From: CAYMBP01 sp964388745
Lineage (GTDB): Bacteria > Babelota > Babeliae > Babelales > RVW-14
Direction: 5' to 3'
Length of the DNA stretch: 64,000 bases
Assembly: GCA_964388745.1 (NCBI GenBank)
Contig: CAYMBP010000002.1
Coordinates: forward strand, 18,933-82,932
Shown here one piece after another: positions 8,606 to 17,650 of this stretch. The position numbers and the translations under genes are program-made. Each line of letters starts with the position of its first letter. The first letter of the stretch is position 1. The notes below the pieces were generated by a model that searched no databases, was not told where the DNA came from, and saw only the letters and a program-made list of their open reading frames with translations.

Positions 8606-9553
8606 ATGAAAAATTTTAAAATTTTAACCCAAGCCGTTGCCCTTGCTGTTTTGAGCGCTGCACATTACAATCTCAGCGCTACAACTCACATGGATATTAA
8701 CTCTGCTATTATTCCCACAGCAGATATAAGACTCTCTGTTGAAGTATACTCTAACATTAACAATGAAGAGTCATATTCTTCAAAAAAATATTTACTCACA
8801 GATATTGTTGTACCAGATAATATGGGCATTATGGAATACCTTGATAATGAAATTATACATAATCCCTCAGCAGATCAAAAATTTAATATGAAAGAAATCA
8901 TTATTGAATCTATCACAGGTAAAAATGATTACCCATTTTTTGATCAATTTTCAATAAATGATCAGCTCACACTTAAAAAAGTCATGATTGATATTGACAA
9001 TAACGAGGTATCAATCTTTTTCACTTTAGATGACAATAAAATTGAAGATCTTGATTTGACCGAAAAAAATCCTAAAGATAATTTCTTGAATACCGATCAA
9101 TCAAACCAAAGAAAAGCCTTTAAAATAGAATACAATACCAATTGCAGCAAATTAACGCGTGCAGTTAAGAATATAACTTCTATTGATTTTTACATACACG
9201 AAGCTCTTTATGAAACCAAAACTGGTATGATTCTTATGAGTAAAGAAGATGATATGATCACTCGACTTGATCGAGAAGATGCCTGGATGGAATACCTTGA
9301 TAACCGAATGGATGATATTCAAGAGCAAGTAGACCTTATTAAAGAAAATGTAAATGAAGCGCTCAAAGCCCTTTTAGGGGAAAATTGGGCAGAAACTCAA
9401 TTAACTGAATGTGAAGATCTTGAAGAAAGCGACGATACATTTGAAACACGCTCAGTCATGTTTAACGGCGGCAAGCATAAAGGGAAACGGCATGGAACCA
9501 AACGGCGCAAGATTTCTTCATGCCATACTTGTAAGCCGCATAATGCACCGTAG
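8606..9553 (+). CDS. secreted protein, second member of the tandem paralogue pair
   Basis: 315 aa. It has a signal peptide (KILTQAVALAVLSAAHYNLSA) and then the same ~90-residue beta-rich domain as the gene at 7746, recognised by KEIIIESITGKNDYPFF and KKVMIDIDNNEVSIFF. An amphipathic helix (EYLDNRMDDIQEQVDLIKEN) and a strongly basic His/Lys/Arg tail ending with SCHTCKP follow. AAGGAAGC before ATG 8606 is an adequate ribosome binding site. Compared with its paralogue it has a longer insert between the domain's strands and a different tail. The function is unknown. The conserved I-x-E-S-hydrophobic-x-G-K-N-D-[FY]-P motif is the best search handle. Confidence 0.8.
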   Translation: MKNFKILTQAVALAVLSAAHYNLSATTHMDINSAIIPTADIRLSVEVYSNINNEESYSSKKYLLTDIVVPDNMGIMEYLDNEIIHNPSADQKFNMKEIIIESITGKNDYPFFDQFSINDQLTLKKVMIDIDNNEVSIFFTLDDNKIEDLDLTEKNPKDNFLNTDQSNQRKAFKIEYNTNCSKLTRAVKNITSIDFYIHEALYETKTGMILMSKEDDMITRLDREDAWMEYLDNRMDDIQEQVDLIKENVNEALKALLGENWAETQLTECEDLEESDDTFETRSVMFNGGKHKGKRHGTKRRKISSCHTCKPHNAP

Positions 9554-9583
9554 AAGATACTGAAAAATATCAAACAAAAGAAC

Positions 9584-9617
9584 GATATTTGGCAGGTTTT
9601 AATACCTGCCAAATATC
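9584..9617. terminator. bidirectional terminator hairpin
   Basis: A 14-bp perfect stem (GATATTTGGCAGGT / ACCTGCCAAATATC) with a 6-nt loop lies between the secreted protein gene and the convergent decayed gene. A/T-rich flanks on both sides suit termination in both directions. Confidence 0.85.
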
Positions 9618-9624
9618 ATAAAAA

Positions 9625-10230
9625 CTACTCTTTTTCAACCACAACCAATTCGTCACCAATAAGATCATAATAACTTTTTTCCCCTATCTTAATCTCTTTC
9701 AGGTCTGCTTCTAATGCTTTTTGCGACTCTTCACCTCCACCCGACTTAATAAATCGATCAAGTGTGTCAACAACGCTATTTAAAAGGTCTTGCAAATCAT
9801 TATATAGTGAACGGGCTTTATCATAAGCATTATTTTCTATTCTAACTCCAGCTTCAAAAATTTTATCAATCTCTCCCTTAGCAATTTCTTGCGTAAGAAC
9901 AGCACTCATCAAGATAGCAGATCCAGGCATTTTGTCTTTTGGAATGTTAGAGCCAGCTTCAAATTTAAAATAAGGTTCTAATGATATTATTACGCTACCT
10001 ACTCGCTCACGCTGAACTTCATCATCTTCACCGTCTTACTTAATTTTCGATCAAGCTCATCCGTTCTTGCTCTCATTTTTTCAGCACTCTCTTCAGCCTT
10101 TTTTTAGCCTCTTCCATTTTTCTACGAGCCTGTTTTATTGGAGACTCCTCCTGAGAAGATTTATCAAAAACCTTAACAGACTAGCACTGTGAACCTTCTT
10201 CATCATTACTTTCCTTTCTTCAAAAATCTT
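9625..10230 (-). pseudogene. decayed gene, at least two frameshifts plus an in-frame stop
   Basis: The last ~136 codons are open in one frame from 10035 to 9625 (DGEDDEVQRERVGSVIISLE, later IPKDKMPGSAILMSAVLTQE) and end with VVVEKE. There is no start at the upstream limit. Upstream, coding-like residues continue in a second frame (KAEESAEKMRARTDELDRKL, about 10110-10040). They then continue in a third (SVKVFDKSSQEESPIKQARR, about 10195-10110), preceded by SNDEEGSQC and an in-frame TAG. One switch coincides with a run of seven As. The conceptual product is a charged helical protein, possibly once exported, since MMKKVHSAS lies near 10220 in yet another frame. I do not recognise the family. The shortest intact piece could still be translated from ATG 9930 (101 aa). 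Sequencing error at the homopolymer could explain one shift but not all of them. Confidence 0.6.
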
Positions 10231-10458
10231 CAGGAATAATATTTGATTAGCTTAATAATTTAATAATATCTATTTTGCTTTAACACAGTCCTCCCCCTAA
10301 TAAAAATATTTTTGAAAAATTGAATTTAAAAAATATTTAAAAAATTTACTTGCTATAAAAATTTTTTTAGAGTAATAATAAAAATAAGAGAGGGTATTAC
10401 TTACAACAATGCAATGATAAAAACAAAGAAAAAACCCTAACAAAAGGAGGATTAGGCT

Positions 10459-10746
10459 ATGAATAAACGTTGTTTTATGTCAATACTGCTTCTATCTTTT
10501 TCTCTACTTTCATCTCAGATTCACGCAGAAAATCAGAATTTTTTCATTGAAAGCTCAATATTTCATCAAAAACAATCTTCATCAGGATTAAAGAAAAAAT
10601 CCTGCCATGATCAAAACTTTCCCCATGAGCATGAACCCCACGAAGAGCATCAAGAAGAACAGATGTTCTTTATATCGTGCGATCAAGGGTCAACACAAAG
10701 AGCTCGTCGTTACCGACAACGAAAAAAATTATCTAAGATAGGATAA
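10459..10746 (+). CDS. small secreted His/Glu-rich protein
   Basis: 95 aa. A clear signal peptide (FMSILLLSFSLLSSQIHA, cleavage expected after HA) is followed by a ~70-residue mature part. That part contains HEHEPHEEHQEE, two cysteines (KSCHDQ and ISCDQG) and a basic end (RARRYRQRKKLSK). The His/Glu cluster could bind metal; this is inference only. AAGGAGG about 10 nt before ATG 10459 is the strongest ribosome binding site nearby. It is monocistronic and converges on the antiporter gene, with both stops inside the shared terminator. No family recognised. Confidence 0.75.
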   Translation: MNKRCFMSILLLSFSLLSSQIHAENQNFFIESSIFHQKQSSSGLKKKSCHDQNFPHEHEPHEEHQEEQMFFISCDQGSTQRARRYRQRKKLSKIG

Positions 10747-10763
10747 GGGTTTACCCCTTATCC
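10741..10763. terminator. bidirectional terminator overlapping two stop codons
   Basis: GGATAAGGG (10741-10749) pairs with CCCTTATCC (10755-10763) across a 5-nt loop. The stop of the plus-strand gene (TAA ending 10746) and of the minus-strand antiporter gene (10753-10751) both fall within it. Confidence 0.75.
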
Positions 10764-12331
10764 GTTCGATGCAAAAATTCGAGAATTGCGCAATTCAGTA
10801 TTAGTCCAAGCCCTATGCACAAGCTACTGGTCAACCATACTCCAAGAGAGGTAATCAACTGTCCTGCAATAAAAAACATGAACGCTGAAACGGCAATACC
10901 GGAAGCACAAAAAGTCACTTGTGCCTTAATCAAATCTAAATGATAAGATCCCGAGCTTGCGGCAGACATCAGCATGATATCAGCAATGGGTGAGCAATGA
11001 TTTGCAACCAATGCACCAGAAATAAGAGACCCAATAATCGGCATAAGCATTGGCACGACTTCAACGGCAACCGGCAAGTCGGTTTGAATAAAGGTTGCCA
11101 ACATGGGCAATGCGATGGAAACCAAAATACCAATCGCTCCCCACGCCGTCCCCATAAGCGTTGAAATAATCCCTCCAACCACAAAAAACATCAATGGCAG
11201 CAACACCAGCGGCAACTTACCAAGTAACAATGAAGCCAGGTAATGACCGGTTGCTAAGTCAGATTTTAATAATGAACTCATCGTCCAAATAAGGATCAAT
11301 ACCATTACCGACGGGCCGGTGGCAGCAATGCCATCATAAACAAGACGCAGCAAAGCGCGACGTTTTATTAATTTTCTTATGCGATAATAACATGCCGTCA
11401 ACACTACCGTTACCAGACTAGCACCACATAACACAAGCGACATCATGCCTGTTCCATGCCAATAAACACCAAGCATCACTGAAATAAAAATAAGCAGAAG
11501 GGGAAAAATAAAGTCACTCAATCTCGTCCGTTCATGAGCATAATTTTTTTTAGATCGCTCAATCACAGGCATTTTTCCTCCAAATAAATTACCCGTTTTT
11601 TTTACTTCTTGAGCATGCCTCCTTAAAATACCAAATGAAAGCCGACGTAATAAAAAATACCAAAGCGACCCTATTTGAATAAATGAATAAAAAACAAAAG
11701 GAATAGAACTCAAAAAGAGAGTAAATGAAGATGCATTAACCAAAGCCCCATCAACAGCGGCTGTGGTTACTCCCGCCTGACGAAGCTGAATGACCAAATC
11801 AGCTACCCAACTTGAAACAGGAACAATAACTGCCAAGGGTGCCGCAACAGTGTTAATAATAAGTCCGAGACGAATTCGAGGAATAAAAAATTGATCAGTA
11901 ATTGGCCTCATAACCGAACCAACTGTTAAGCTATTAAAATAATCATCTACAAAAAAAAGATGTGTCATCATCATAGTTGACAATTCAACATTACGCGCAT
12001 TACTCAACTTTTTACGTATCATCCTACCATACGCAAAAGCAGCGCCAGAAGAGGTAACCAATTCAATAAGAATCCCAAAAAATATAAGAAATATACAAAT
12101 GAAAAAATAGTTAGCGGTTAACAGCGTTTCCCACGAACGCAATAATCCAAGCTCAGATACCTCCCACATCCGTTTTACAATTAAATTAAAGGCCGCAACA
12201 GGAGAAAATTCTTTGACAATAAGTGCTGCTGAAATTATGCCAAAACCAAGCGATGTAGTAATCTTGCGTGTTACTGAGGCATAAAAAATTACAATAATCG
12301 GGGGAAGAAGCACTAACCAACCGTTTTCCAT
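10751..12331 (-). CDS. nhaC: NhaC-family Na+/H+ antiporter-like membrane transporter
   Basis: 526 aa with about eleven hydrophobic segments. The family signature lies in the C-terminal half: GTAWGAIGILVSIALPML, then the conserved NHCSPIADIMLMSAASSG (compare DHCSPISDT in NhaC proteins). NhaC-type carriers exchange sodium for protons across the inner membrane. Some relatives carry other organic ions, so the substrate is not certain. Start: ATG 12331 (MENGWLVLLPP) is preceded by AAAGGTG at the right spacing, whereas the longer in-frame extension to 12481 is Cys/His-rich, overlaps the divergent promoter and is unlikely to be real. It is divergent from the DUF721 gene. Confidence 0.85.
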   Translation of the reverse strand: MENGWLVLLPPIIVIFYASVTRKITTSLGFGIISAALIVKEFSPVAAFNLIVKRMWEVSELGLLRSWETLLTANYFFICIFLIFFGILIELVTSSGAAFAYGRMIRKKLSNARNVELSTMMMTHLFFVDDYFNSLTVGSVMRPITDQFFIPRIRLGLIINTVAAPLAVIVPVSSWVADLVIQLRQAGVTTAAVDGALVNASSFTLFLSSIPFVFYSFIQIGSLWYFLLRRLSFGILRRHAQEVKKTGNLFGGKMPVIERSKKNYAHERTRLSDFIFPLLLIFISVMLGVYWHGTGMMSLVLCGASLVTVVLTACYYRIRKLIKRRALLRLVYDGIAATGPSVMVLILIWTMSSLLKSDLATGHYLASLLLGKLPLVLLPLMFFVVGGIISTLMGTAWGAIGILVSIALPMLATFIQTDLPVAVEVVPMLMPIIGSLISGALVANHCSPIADIMLMSAASSGSYHLDLIKAQVTFCASGIAVSAFMFFIAGQLITSLGVWLTSSLCIGLGLILNCAILEFLHRTDKG

Positions 12332-12360
12332 AGTAAAAACACCTTTCTTTAACGATAACT

Positions 12361-12390
12361 TTGCCTCAATCATTATGATTAGGGTATAAT
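12361..12390 (+). promoter_or_regulatory. promoter of the 12428 gene
   Basis: TTGCCT at 12361-12366, an 18-nt spacer and a perfect TATAAT at 12385-12390. Transcription would start near 12397, giving a 30-nt leader before the DUF721 gene. It lies in the divergent gap shared with the antiporter gene. Confidence 0.65.
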
Positions 12391-12427
12391 GACAAGTAAC
12401 TGTTTTTTTACAAACTAAAGGATGTGT

Positions 12428-12892
12428 GTGAATACACGTATTAAAGATATTATAGCAACAGTAATTCCTGATGAACACCATTGGAAAATAACTTTACTAG
12501 AAAAGTGGCCCCTCTTACTTGGCCCACTACATGAACACATTAAGATAGAAGTCATCAAAGAACACGTTCTCATTGTATCCGCATCACATCCTGCCTGGGG
12601 ACAGGAGCTCACCTATCTTATACCAATTTTAAAAGATCAAATCAATAAACTGTTAGGTCATATTTATATTGACAAAATTCGCGTTATTGTAAAAAAGAAA
12701 AAATCAAAAAAAATTAAACCCCAGCAAGCCTCTCCACCAAAAAAATTAGCTAAAAGAGCTTTAACATTAAAAGAAAAAACAAAACTAGCAACCATAAGCA
12801 ACAAAGAACTGCGCACAGCACTGTCTCAGTTACTTTCTATCTGCCCTCCCTTATCAGAGGAGTCTCGACGATGTACCAATCAAAAAAAATAA
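12428..12892 (+). CDS. DUF721 / DciA-like protein
   Basis: 154 aa. The first ~85 residues match the DUF721 pattern: a W-x-x-L-L-G-x-L helix (KWPLLLGPLHEHIKIEVIKE), HVLIVSASHPAWGQELTYL, and a closing IYIDKIRVIV strand. In many bacteria this domain is the core of DciA, which helps load the replicative helicase DnaB; the assignment here is by family only. The C-terminus is a long basic Lys-rich tail. I favour GTG 12428 because AAAGGA sits 5 nt before it; ATG 12422 overlaps that site. Its last 22 nt overlap the TPR gene, so the two are translationally coupled. Confidence 0.7.
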   Translation: MNTRIKDIIATVIPDEHHWKITLLEKWPLLLGPLHEHIKIEVIKEHVLIVSASHPAWGQELTYLIPILKDQINKLLGHIYIDKIRVIVKKKKSKKIKPQQASPPKKLAKRALTLKEKTKLATISNKELRTALSQLLSICPPLSEESRRCTNQKK

Positions 12893-14535
12893 CCTTACTC
12901 ATAATTCTTTTCTGCATTCAAAATGCTCACACTAAAACAAAAAACTCCAACATTGATGACTTGTTACATCAACAACGCATTCGTCACGATACCAAACTTC
13001 AACAAGGACCTCTCTCGTTTCAAGATACTGACCACTCTAAAGATACTCAATCATACCACCATTATTTTATTGCCAATTATAATCACTCATCTGGCAACAT
13101 TCAACAAGCTTTGCTTCAGTATAAAAAAATCCTCACTGAAAATCCTTCAATTTATATATATGAAGGATACCTGAAATTACTCTTTGACGTTGGTCTTTTT
13201 GCTCAAGTAATTGATACAATTGAAAAGAAAAAAGAGCAGATTCAGCCCCTACTTAACAAAAGTGTTGAGCTTCAATTAATTATTGCACAAGCATATTTAC
13301 ACGCAGGAAAAGATGACGAAGCAAGTACTCGCTTCTCACTTCTTGCCAAAGAATTTCCAAACAACGAACAAGTTGCGTACTATTCAATTATTTCTCTTAT
13401 GAAAAAAGGCTCTGACGCAACAGTTCTTTCTGAGATTAAAAAGCAGCTTGCTAATGAACAACTTCGCTCAAAACATTTTCTTTTTTATTTTCTTGAGTCA
13501 AAAATTTACCTACAACAGCGCAAACTAATTAATGCACAACAGGCGATTGAAAAAAGCCTTGAGCTTTTTCCTAAATTTGAACGAGGCTGGTTGTTCAAAG
13601 CTCTTTTAATGGAGCAGCAAGGCAACATTAACGACGCCATTCACGGGTACCAACGCTTTTTATCACTCGTCGGCCGGGAAGAAAGCATTGAAAAACAGCT
13701 CATTCAGCTACTGTTTAGCCAAGAAAAATATGAAGAAGCTGCTAACTACCTTAAGCGCATTGATAGCGACTCTGCAGAATATTATTTTGATCTTGCACTC
13801 ATCTACTTCAAGGGAAATAATGTTAAAAAAGCCCTTCAAGCAGTTAATCAATCAATCAACAAAGATAGAAACTTTCAACAGGCACGTCTGCTTAAAATAG
13901 AAATTCTTGCTCGAAATAATAAAACAGGCGAGCTCGCGGTCTTTCTTGAAGACTGGATGACTGAAGAGAATTATAATCAAAGCCCTCTTCACGTTCTACT
14001 GCTTCTCAAGCAACAACTTCACAAATCAAATCACTTTGTACGCGCCCTTGAACATGTTATTAAAAAGGACAAGGGATCAGATGAGCACATTGCTCTTTTA
14101 GCCGATCTATACAGCGAATCGGGCGAACACAAAAAAGCAATTGAGCAGTACAATGCATTATTGAGCAAAAGTAAAGACCAACAGCTCAAAACCCATATTT
14201 TGCTCCACATAGCGCACGAGCAGACCGCGCTCAATCAACACCCACAAGCTGAAAAGACACTTGAAAAGGCCATGAGCCTTAAAAGTGATGACCCTGCCGT
14301 TCACAACATGCTGGCTTATCACTACGCACACCACAACAAGCGGATTGATGAGGCATTTTCTCTGATTAACAAAGCACTTGAAAAGGCACCACAAGTAGGT
14401 CATTATCTTGATACCAAAGGATATATCTTATTAAAACAAGGGAATAAGCAAGAAGCGCAAGTATTCTTTAAACAGGCTCTTGAGCTTGACCCGCATGATA
14501 ACGTTATTCAAGAGCACATTAAAATGTGTCAATAA
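12871..14535 (+). CDS. secreted or periplasmic TPR-repeat protein
   Basis: 554 aa. A signal peptide (ITLLIILFCIQNAHT) is followed by a chain of about ten to twelve tetratricopeptide helical pairs spanning nearly the whole protein. Clear units include YHHYFIANYNHSSGNIQQAL and AEYYFDLALIYFKGNNVKKA, and near the end GHYLDTKGYILLKQGNKQEA with a matching final helix AQVFFKQALELDP. TPR arrays are protein-docking scaffolds. An exported one suggests a role in envelope assembly (compare BamD/PilF-type or O-antigen-related TPR proteins), but the partner cannot be told from sequence. Its start overlaps the DUF721 gene by 22 nt, and the next secreted protein follows after 19 nt, so 12428-16465 and probably murG form one operon. 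Confidence 0.88.
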   Translation: MYQSKKITLLIILFCIQNAHTKTKNSNIDDLLHQQRIRHDTKLQQGPLSFQDTDHSKDTQSYHHYFIANYNHSSGNIQQALLQYKKILTENPSIYIYEGYLKLLFDVGLFAQVIDTIEKKKEQIQPLLNKSVELQLIIAQAYLHAGKDDEASTRFSLLAKEFPNNEQVAYYSIISLMKKGSDATVLSEIKKQLANEQLRSKHFLFYFLESKIYLQQRKLINAQQAIEKSLELFPKFERGWLFKALLMEQQGNINDAIHGYQRFLSLVGREESIEKQLIQLLFSQEKYEEAANYLKRIDSDSAEYYFDLALIYFKGNNVKKALQAVNQSINKDRNFQQARLLKIEILARNNKTGELAVFLEDWMTEENYNQSPLHVLLLLKQQLHKSNHFVRALEHVIKKDKGSDEHIALLADLYSESGEHKKAIEQYNALLSKSKDQQLKTHILLHIAHEQTALNQHPQAEKTLEKAMSLKSDDPAVHNMLAYHYAHHNKRIDEAFSLINKALEKAPQVGHYLDTKGYILLKQGNKQEAQVFFKQALELDPHDNVIQEHIKMCQ

Positions 14536-14554
14536 TATACAAGGAGAACTGAGT

Positions 14555-16465
14555 ATGAAAAATTATTACCCCCTTCTACTTGTTTTAATAAGTATTGTTA
14601 AGAGTAGCTTTGCTGTAGAATTAGCCGGCAACCTTACTACATTACAAACCAATCTCACTGAACTTCAAGAAAAGCTTATAGAGCTAAAAAACTCTTTAAC
14701 GTCAGTTCAAGAAAAACTGATATATGAAGAGTATGAAAAGATTGATCTTTCAAAAATTAATCAACTTTTTTCAGAAATAAAGCTTGACCCTAAAAAAAAT
14801 TATATCATTGACAATGACTCTAGCCCTAAAAACATATATGACACCACAGTGAAAATTGCCGAAAATGAGATTAACAAGATTAGTAGCTATGGAATACACA
14901 CCGATATCCCAAAGATAATAAATAATGCTAAGAGAAATCACTCTACACTCTTAAAACACTCTCCAAGTGATGCTCAAACAACGTATACCAGGATATTGAA
15001 AATGGTTATCGATAAAATGTCAGAGAAAAATCATCAAATGCTTTTTCTCAATGATAAAAAAGAGCCTGAAATTTTGGAAAATAAGATTTTTAACGAAGAG
15101 TTACAAAAAAATTCCGTCTTACTTTTTTATTTATTGACGAAAATACTAGATAAAGCTTCTAGTATTAATACTTTTTTAGAAAATTATAATCACTACAAGA
15201 AAAAATACGACTTTAACCTCACATTTTTTGATAAAAAAATGCAAAATCCTTTTATCAAAAAATTTAAAAAACAAACAATAGTGGAAATCTATTCATCTAA
15301 GAATTTTTCTCTAGAAATATCTCAAAAACTTTTAGCGAACATCAAAGAGTGTGGCTTATATAACAATCAGACCTTTGGTCAGCAAAGTTTAGATAAAGCC
15401 CAACCTGAAAAATTTAATTTTTATCCTGCCCATATATTGCTCGACACATTAACAAGAAATATAAAAGCTAACATTAAAGAAATGGTTGATAATGTAATAA
15501 AACATATACAAGATGACTGGAACCTTACTCTTTCTTGGAATGATTCTCCCTCTATCGTTCAGGGAAACAACATATCAATTAATGAAATAGTTAAAACATT
15601 TTATCCTAATATCTCAATTGAACCTTTATTAAAACATAATGAAAAAAGAGACTCACATAATAGAAAAGATGAAAATGGCAAATCTATTCCTGTAGAAAGC
15701 AAGATCACTCTTACACCCTTTCGTAATAATTCAGAGAAGGAAACGAAGATATTTAACATTTTTTTCTGGATGCTTGTTGAAAATTTAAATAACAACCCAG
15801 AAATTACAGTGCAAAACATTGAGGCTATTTTTGATTTTTTTGAAAAAAATCACCTTTATGAGGGCATTGCAAACCCTATATTTATAATTGAGACTAACAA
15901 GAATAAGAGAAAATCATCTATACACCCGCATAATTATCTCACAAGCATAGAGACTATAAAGAACAATGAAATTATAAAAAAGTTAGTGTTACAAAAGATA
16001 AGAATGTTAATAGACCTAGATTATAAAAGCGAATTAAGAATGCTCTTCGATGAAAACGTTAAGAAAGGCTATGCAATGCGATATGACAATCCATATCTCT
16101 ATAAATTCGTTCAATTTTCTAATATGGACTCTGTTCCAGACGAACAGCAAGAAGAGAAAAATGAAGTTGACAAAATATTCAACAACATAAGTGATAACAC
16201 AACCTTTAATCTTTCTACCTACTATAAAGGAAATTACTATATATTCCTTAAAAAAGTAACAAAAAAACAACTTAAAACCCTCTATACTGATCAAGATCAA
16301 GAAACTTTTTTCAATATTGACTTCTTCACAAAAGATGGACTTAAAGATTATAGAAGCACAATCACAACGATCAAAAAGACCATAAAAAAAATCGGAGTCA
16401 ATTCTGATCATAATAGGGCTCTCAATCTTGTTAACTTCAATAAATTTACAAATGAGGCCCATTAA
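14555..16465 (+). CDS. large secreted protein of unknown function
   Basis: 636 aa. A signal peptide (YYPLLLVLISIVKSSFA) is followed by a short coiled coil built of repeated L-x-x-L-Q/K heptads (LTTLQTNLTELQEKLIELKN), then ~570 residues that are helix-rich, very Lys/Asn/Ile-rich and without cysteine pairs or catalytic motifs. AAGGAG lies 8 nt before ATG 14555, which fixes the start. A longer frame back to 14480 runs through the TPR gene's end and is not supported. The AT-biased composition is stronger than in the flanking housekeeping genes. MurG follows after 2 nt. The function is unknown; it is a candidate surface or host-directed protein. Confidence 0.8.
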   Translation: MKNYYPLLLVLISIVKSSFAVELAGNLTTLQTNLTELQEKLIELKNSLTSVQEKLIYEEYEKIDLSKINQLFSEIKLDPKKNYIIDNDSSPKNIYDTTVKIAENEINKISSYGIHTDIPKIINNAKRNHSTLLKHSPSDAQTTYTRILKMVIDKMSEKNHQMLFLNDKKEPEILENKIFNEELQKNSVLLFYLLTKILDKASSINTFLENYNHYKKKYDFNLTFFDKKMQNPFIKKFKKQTIVEIYSSKNFSLEISQKLLANIKECGLYNNQTFGQQSLDKAQPEKFNFYPAHILLDTLTRNIKANIKEMVDNVIKHIQDDWNLTLSWNDSPSIVQGNNISINEIVKTFYPNISIEPLLKHNEKRDSHNRKDENGKSIPVESKITLTPFRNNSEKETKIFNIFFWMLVENLNNNPEITVQNIEAIFDFFEKNHLYEGIANPIFIIETNKNKRKSSIHPHNYLTSIETIKNNEIIKKLVLQKIRMLIDLDYKSELRMLFDENVKKGYAMRYDNPYLYKFVQFSNMDSVPDEQQEEKNEVDKIFNNISDNTTFNLSTYYKGNYYIFLKKVTKKQLKTLYTDQDQETFFNIDFFTKDGLKDYRSTITTIKKTIKKIGVNSDHNRALNLVNFNKFTNEAH

Positions 16466-16467
16466 TT

Positions 16468-17427
16468 ATGCATAATCACCAGACAAAACCAGACATCATC
16501 GTTATCGCATCAGAATCAGGCGGGCATATTCTGCCCGCTCTCACACTCGCCCAACAAGAACAGGCAAAGGGCAACAGCGTAACTTTTATCTCTGGCTCAC
16601 ACCGACTTGATCACCAACTGGTTACCGCACAACCCTACCTTAATGCAATCATTCGCCTGAAACTCGCCAAGCGCACCAGCAAGCTCATGCTCCCACTCAT
16701 CTTTTGCCAACTTATTTTTTCCTTTTTCAAAAGCTTACGGCTACTCATCCGCCACCGACCTAAAAAAGTTATCTCAACCGGCGGCTTGATTGCCCTTCCC
16801 GTCTGCTTTGCCGCAGCCCTACTACGTATCCCACGAGACGTACACGAACTCAATGCCGTGCCTGGCATGGCGGTTAACGCCCTACTGCCAACACTCAATT
16901 ATTTTTACAGTCCCTTTGTTCATCATCATCCAAAATGGCGCCAGTCAGAATACCCCCTGAGAAAAGAGATTCTTACCCAACCAAAAAAACCACTTACGCA
17001 CAACAAACAATTGTGCTTATTTGTTCAGGGAGGCTCACAAGGCTCGGTCTCATTAAATAACCTTGTTTTACGCTCTCTTGAGCATTATGAAGACAAAGAT
17101 GCCCTTTTTATTGCCCATCAAACAGGTGCTCATGATGTAAAACGCATCATGAGCTGGTATGAGCAGCACAATATTGCCGCTCACGTTTTTACCTTTGAAC
17201 AAAATCTTGCTTGTTACTACGCTACTGCAAATCTAATTATCAGCCGTGCAGGGGCTGGATCACTTTTTGAAATTATTGCCTGGAAAAAGCAGGCAATAAT
17301 CATCCCCCTTGTTGCTGGCACCACATCGCACCAAGTTGATAATGCACGAGCAATGGCACAAATATATCCTACACTCATTACGGTTCATCACGGAGAAGAA
17401 AAGATCAACATTATCACCCAAAAGTAA
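16468..17427 (+). CDS. murG: MurG-like UDP-GlcNAc transferase, C-terminally short
   Basis: 319 aa. MurG adds GlcNAc to undecaprenyl-PP-MurNAc-pentapeptide (lipid I) on the cytoplasmic membrane face, completing lipid II. Family landmarks in order: SGGHILPALTLA (the usual GGTGGHxxPAL is degenerate), STGGLIALPVCFAAALLRIP with HELNAVPGMAVNALL, FVQGGSQGSVSLNN, and SRAGAGSLFEI with HQVDNARAM. The protein stops about 30 residues after the HQ motif, whereas MurG normally has roughly 70 more there, so the final helices that pack back on the N-domain are missing. I see no clean continuation in another frame. It follows the secreted protein gene by 2 nt at an operon end. It may be a functional short form, a decaying gene, or a repurposed GT28 enzyme. 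Confidence 0.85.
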   Translation: MHNHQTKPDIIVIASESGGHILPALTLAQQEQAKGNSVTFISGSHRLDHQLVTAQPYLNAIIRLKLAKRTSKLMLPLIFCQLIFSFFKSLRLLIRHRPKKVISTGGLIALPVCFAAALLRIPRDVHELNAVPGMAVNALLPTLNYFYSPFVHHHPKWRQSEYPLRKEILTQPKKPLTHNKQLCLFVQGGSQGSVSLNNLVLRSLEHYEDKDALFIAHQTGAHDVKRIMSWYEQHNIAAHVFTFEQNLACYYATANLIISRAGAGSLFEIIAWKKQAIIIPLVAGTTSHQVDNARAMAQIYPTLITVHHGEEKINIITQK

Positions 17428-17650
17428 ATCATTCTCAAGAATAAGAAAAGTACTGAAGTATAAAAAAATTACTTTTTTGATCATTATTTACTCTTAAATT
17501 ATCATTTTTAAAAAATCAACTTCATTACTCAGCAACTAAGGTAAATATATTTTTTTAAAAACAAGTGAAAATGATAGATAATTATGTTATGATTATTTTG
17601 GCCAATTTAAAGATAAACCTATATCAACAGCTCACTTATAGAGGAATCCC

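Noticed and set aside
12332..12481. N-terminal extension of the NhaC-like protein by 50 residues
   Set aside because: It is Cys/His-rich, overlaps the divergent promoter and the DUF721 gene, and the ribosome binding site supports ATG 12331.
16034..16462. Open frame of 142 codons antisense to the secreted protein at 14555
   Set aside because: It lies wholly within a well-supported gene, is Phe/Ile/Cys-rich as expected for the complement of a Lys/Asn-rich gene, and has no ribosome binding site.
17309..17497. Frame +1 continuation at the end of murG as a possible frameshifted C-terminus
   Set aside because: The residues (Lys/Ser/Ile-rich) do not resemble the MurG C-terminal helices, so truncation is the simpler reading.
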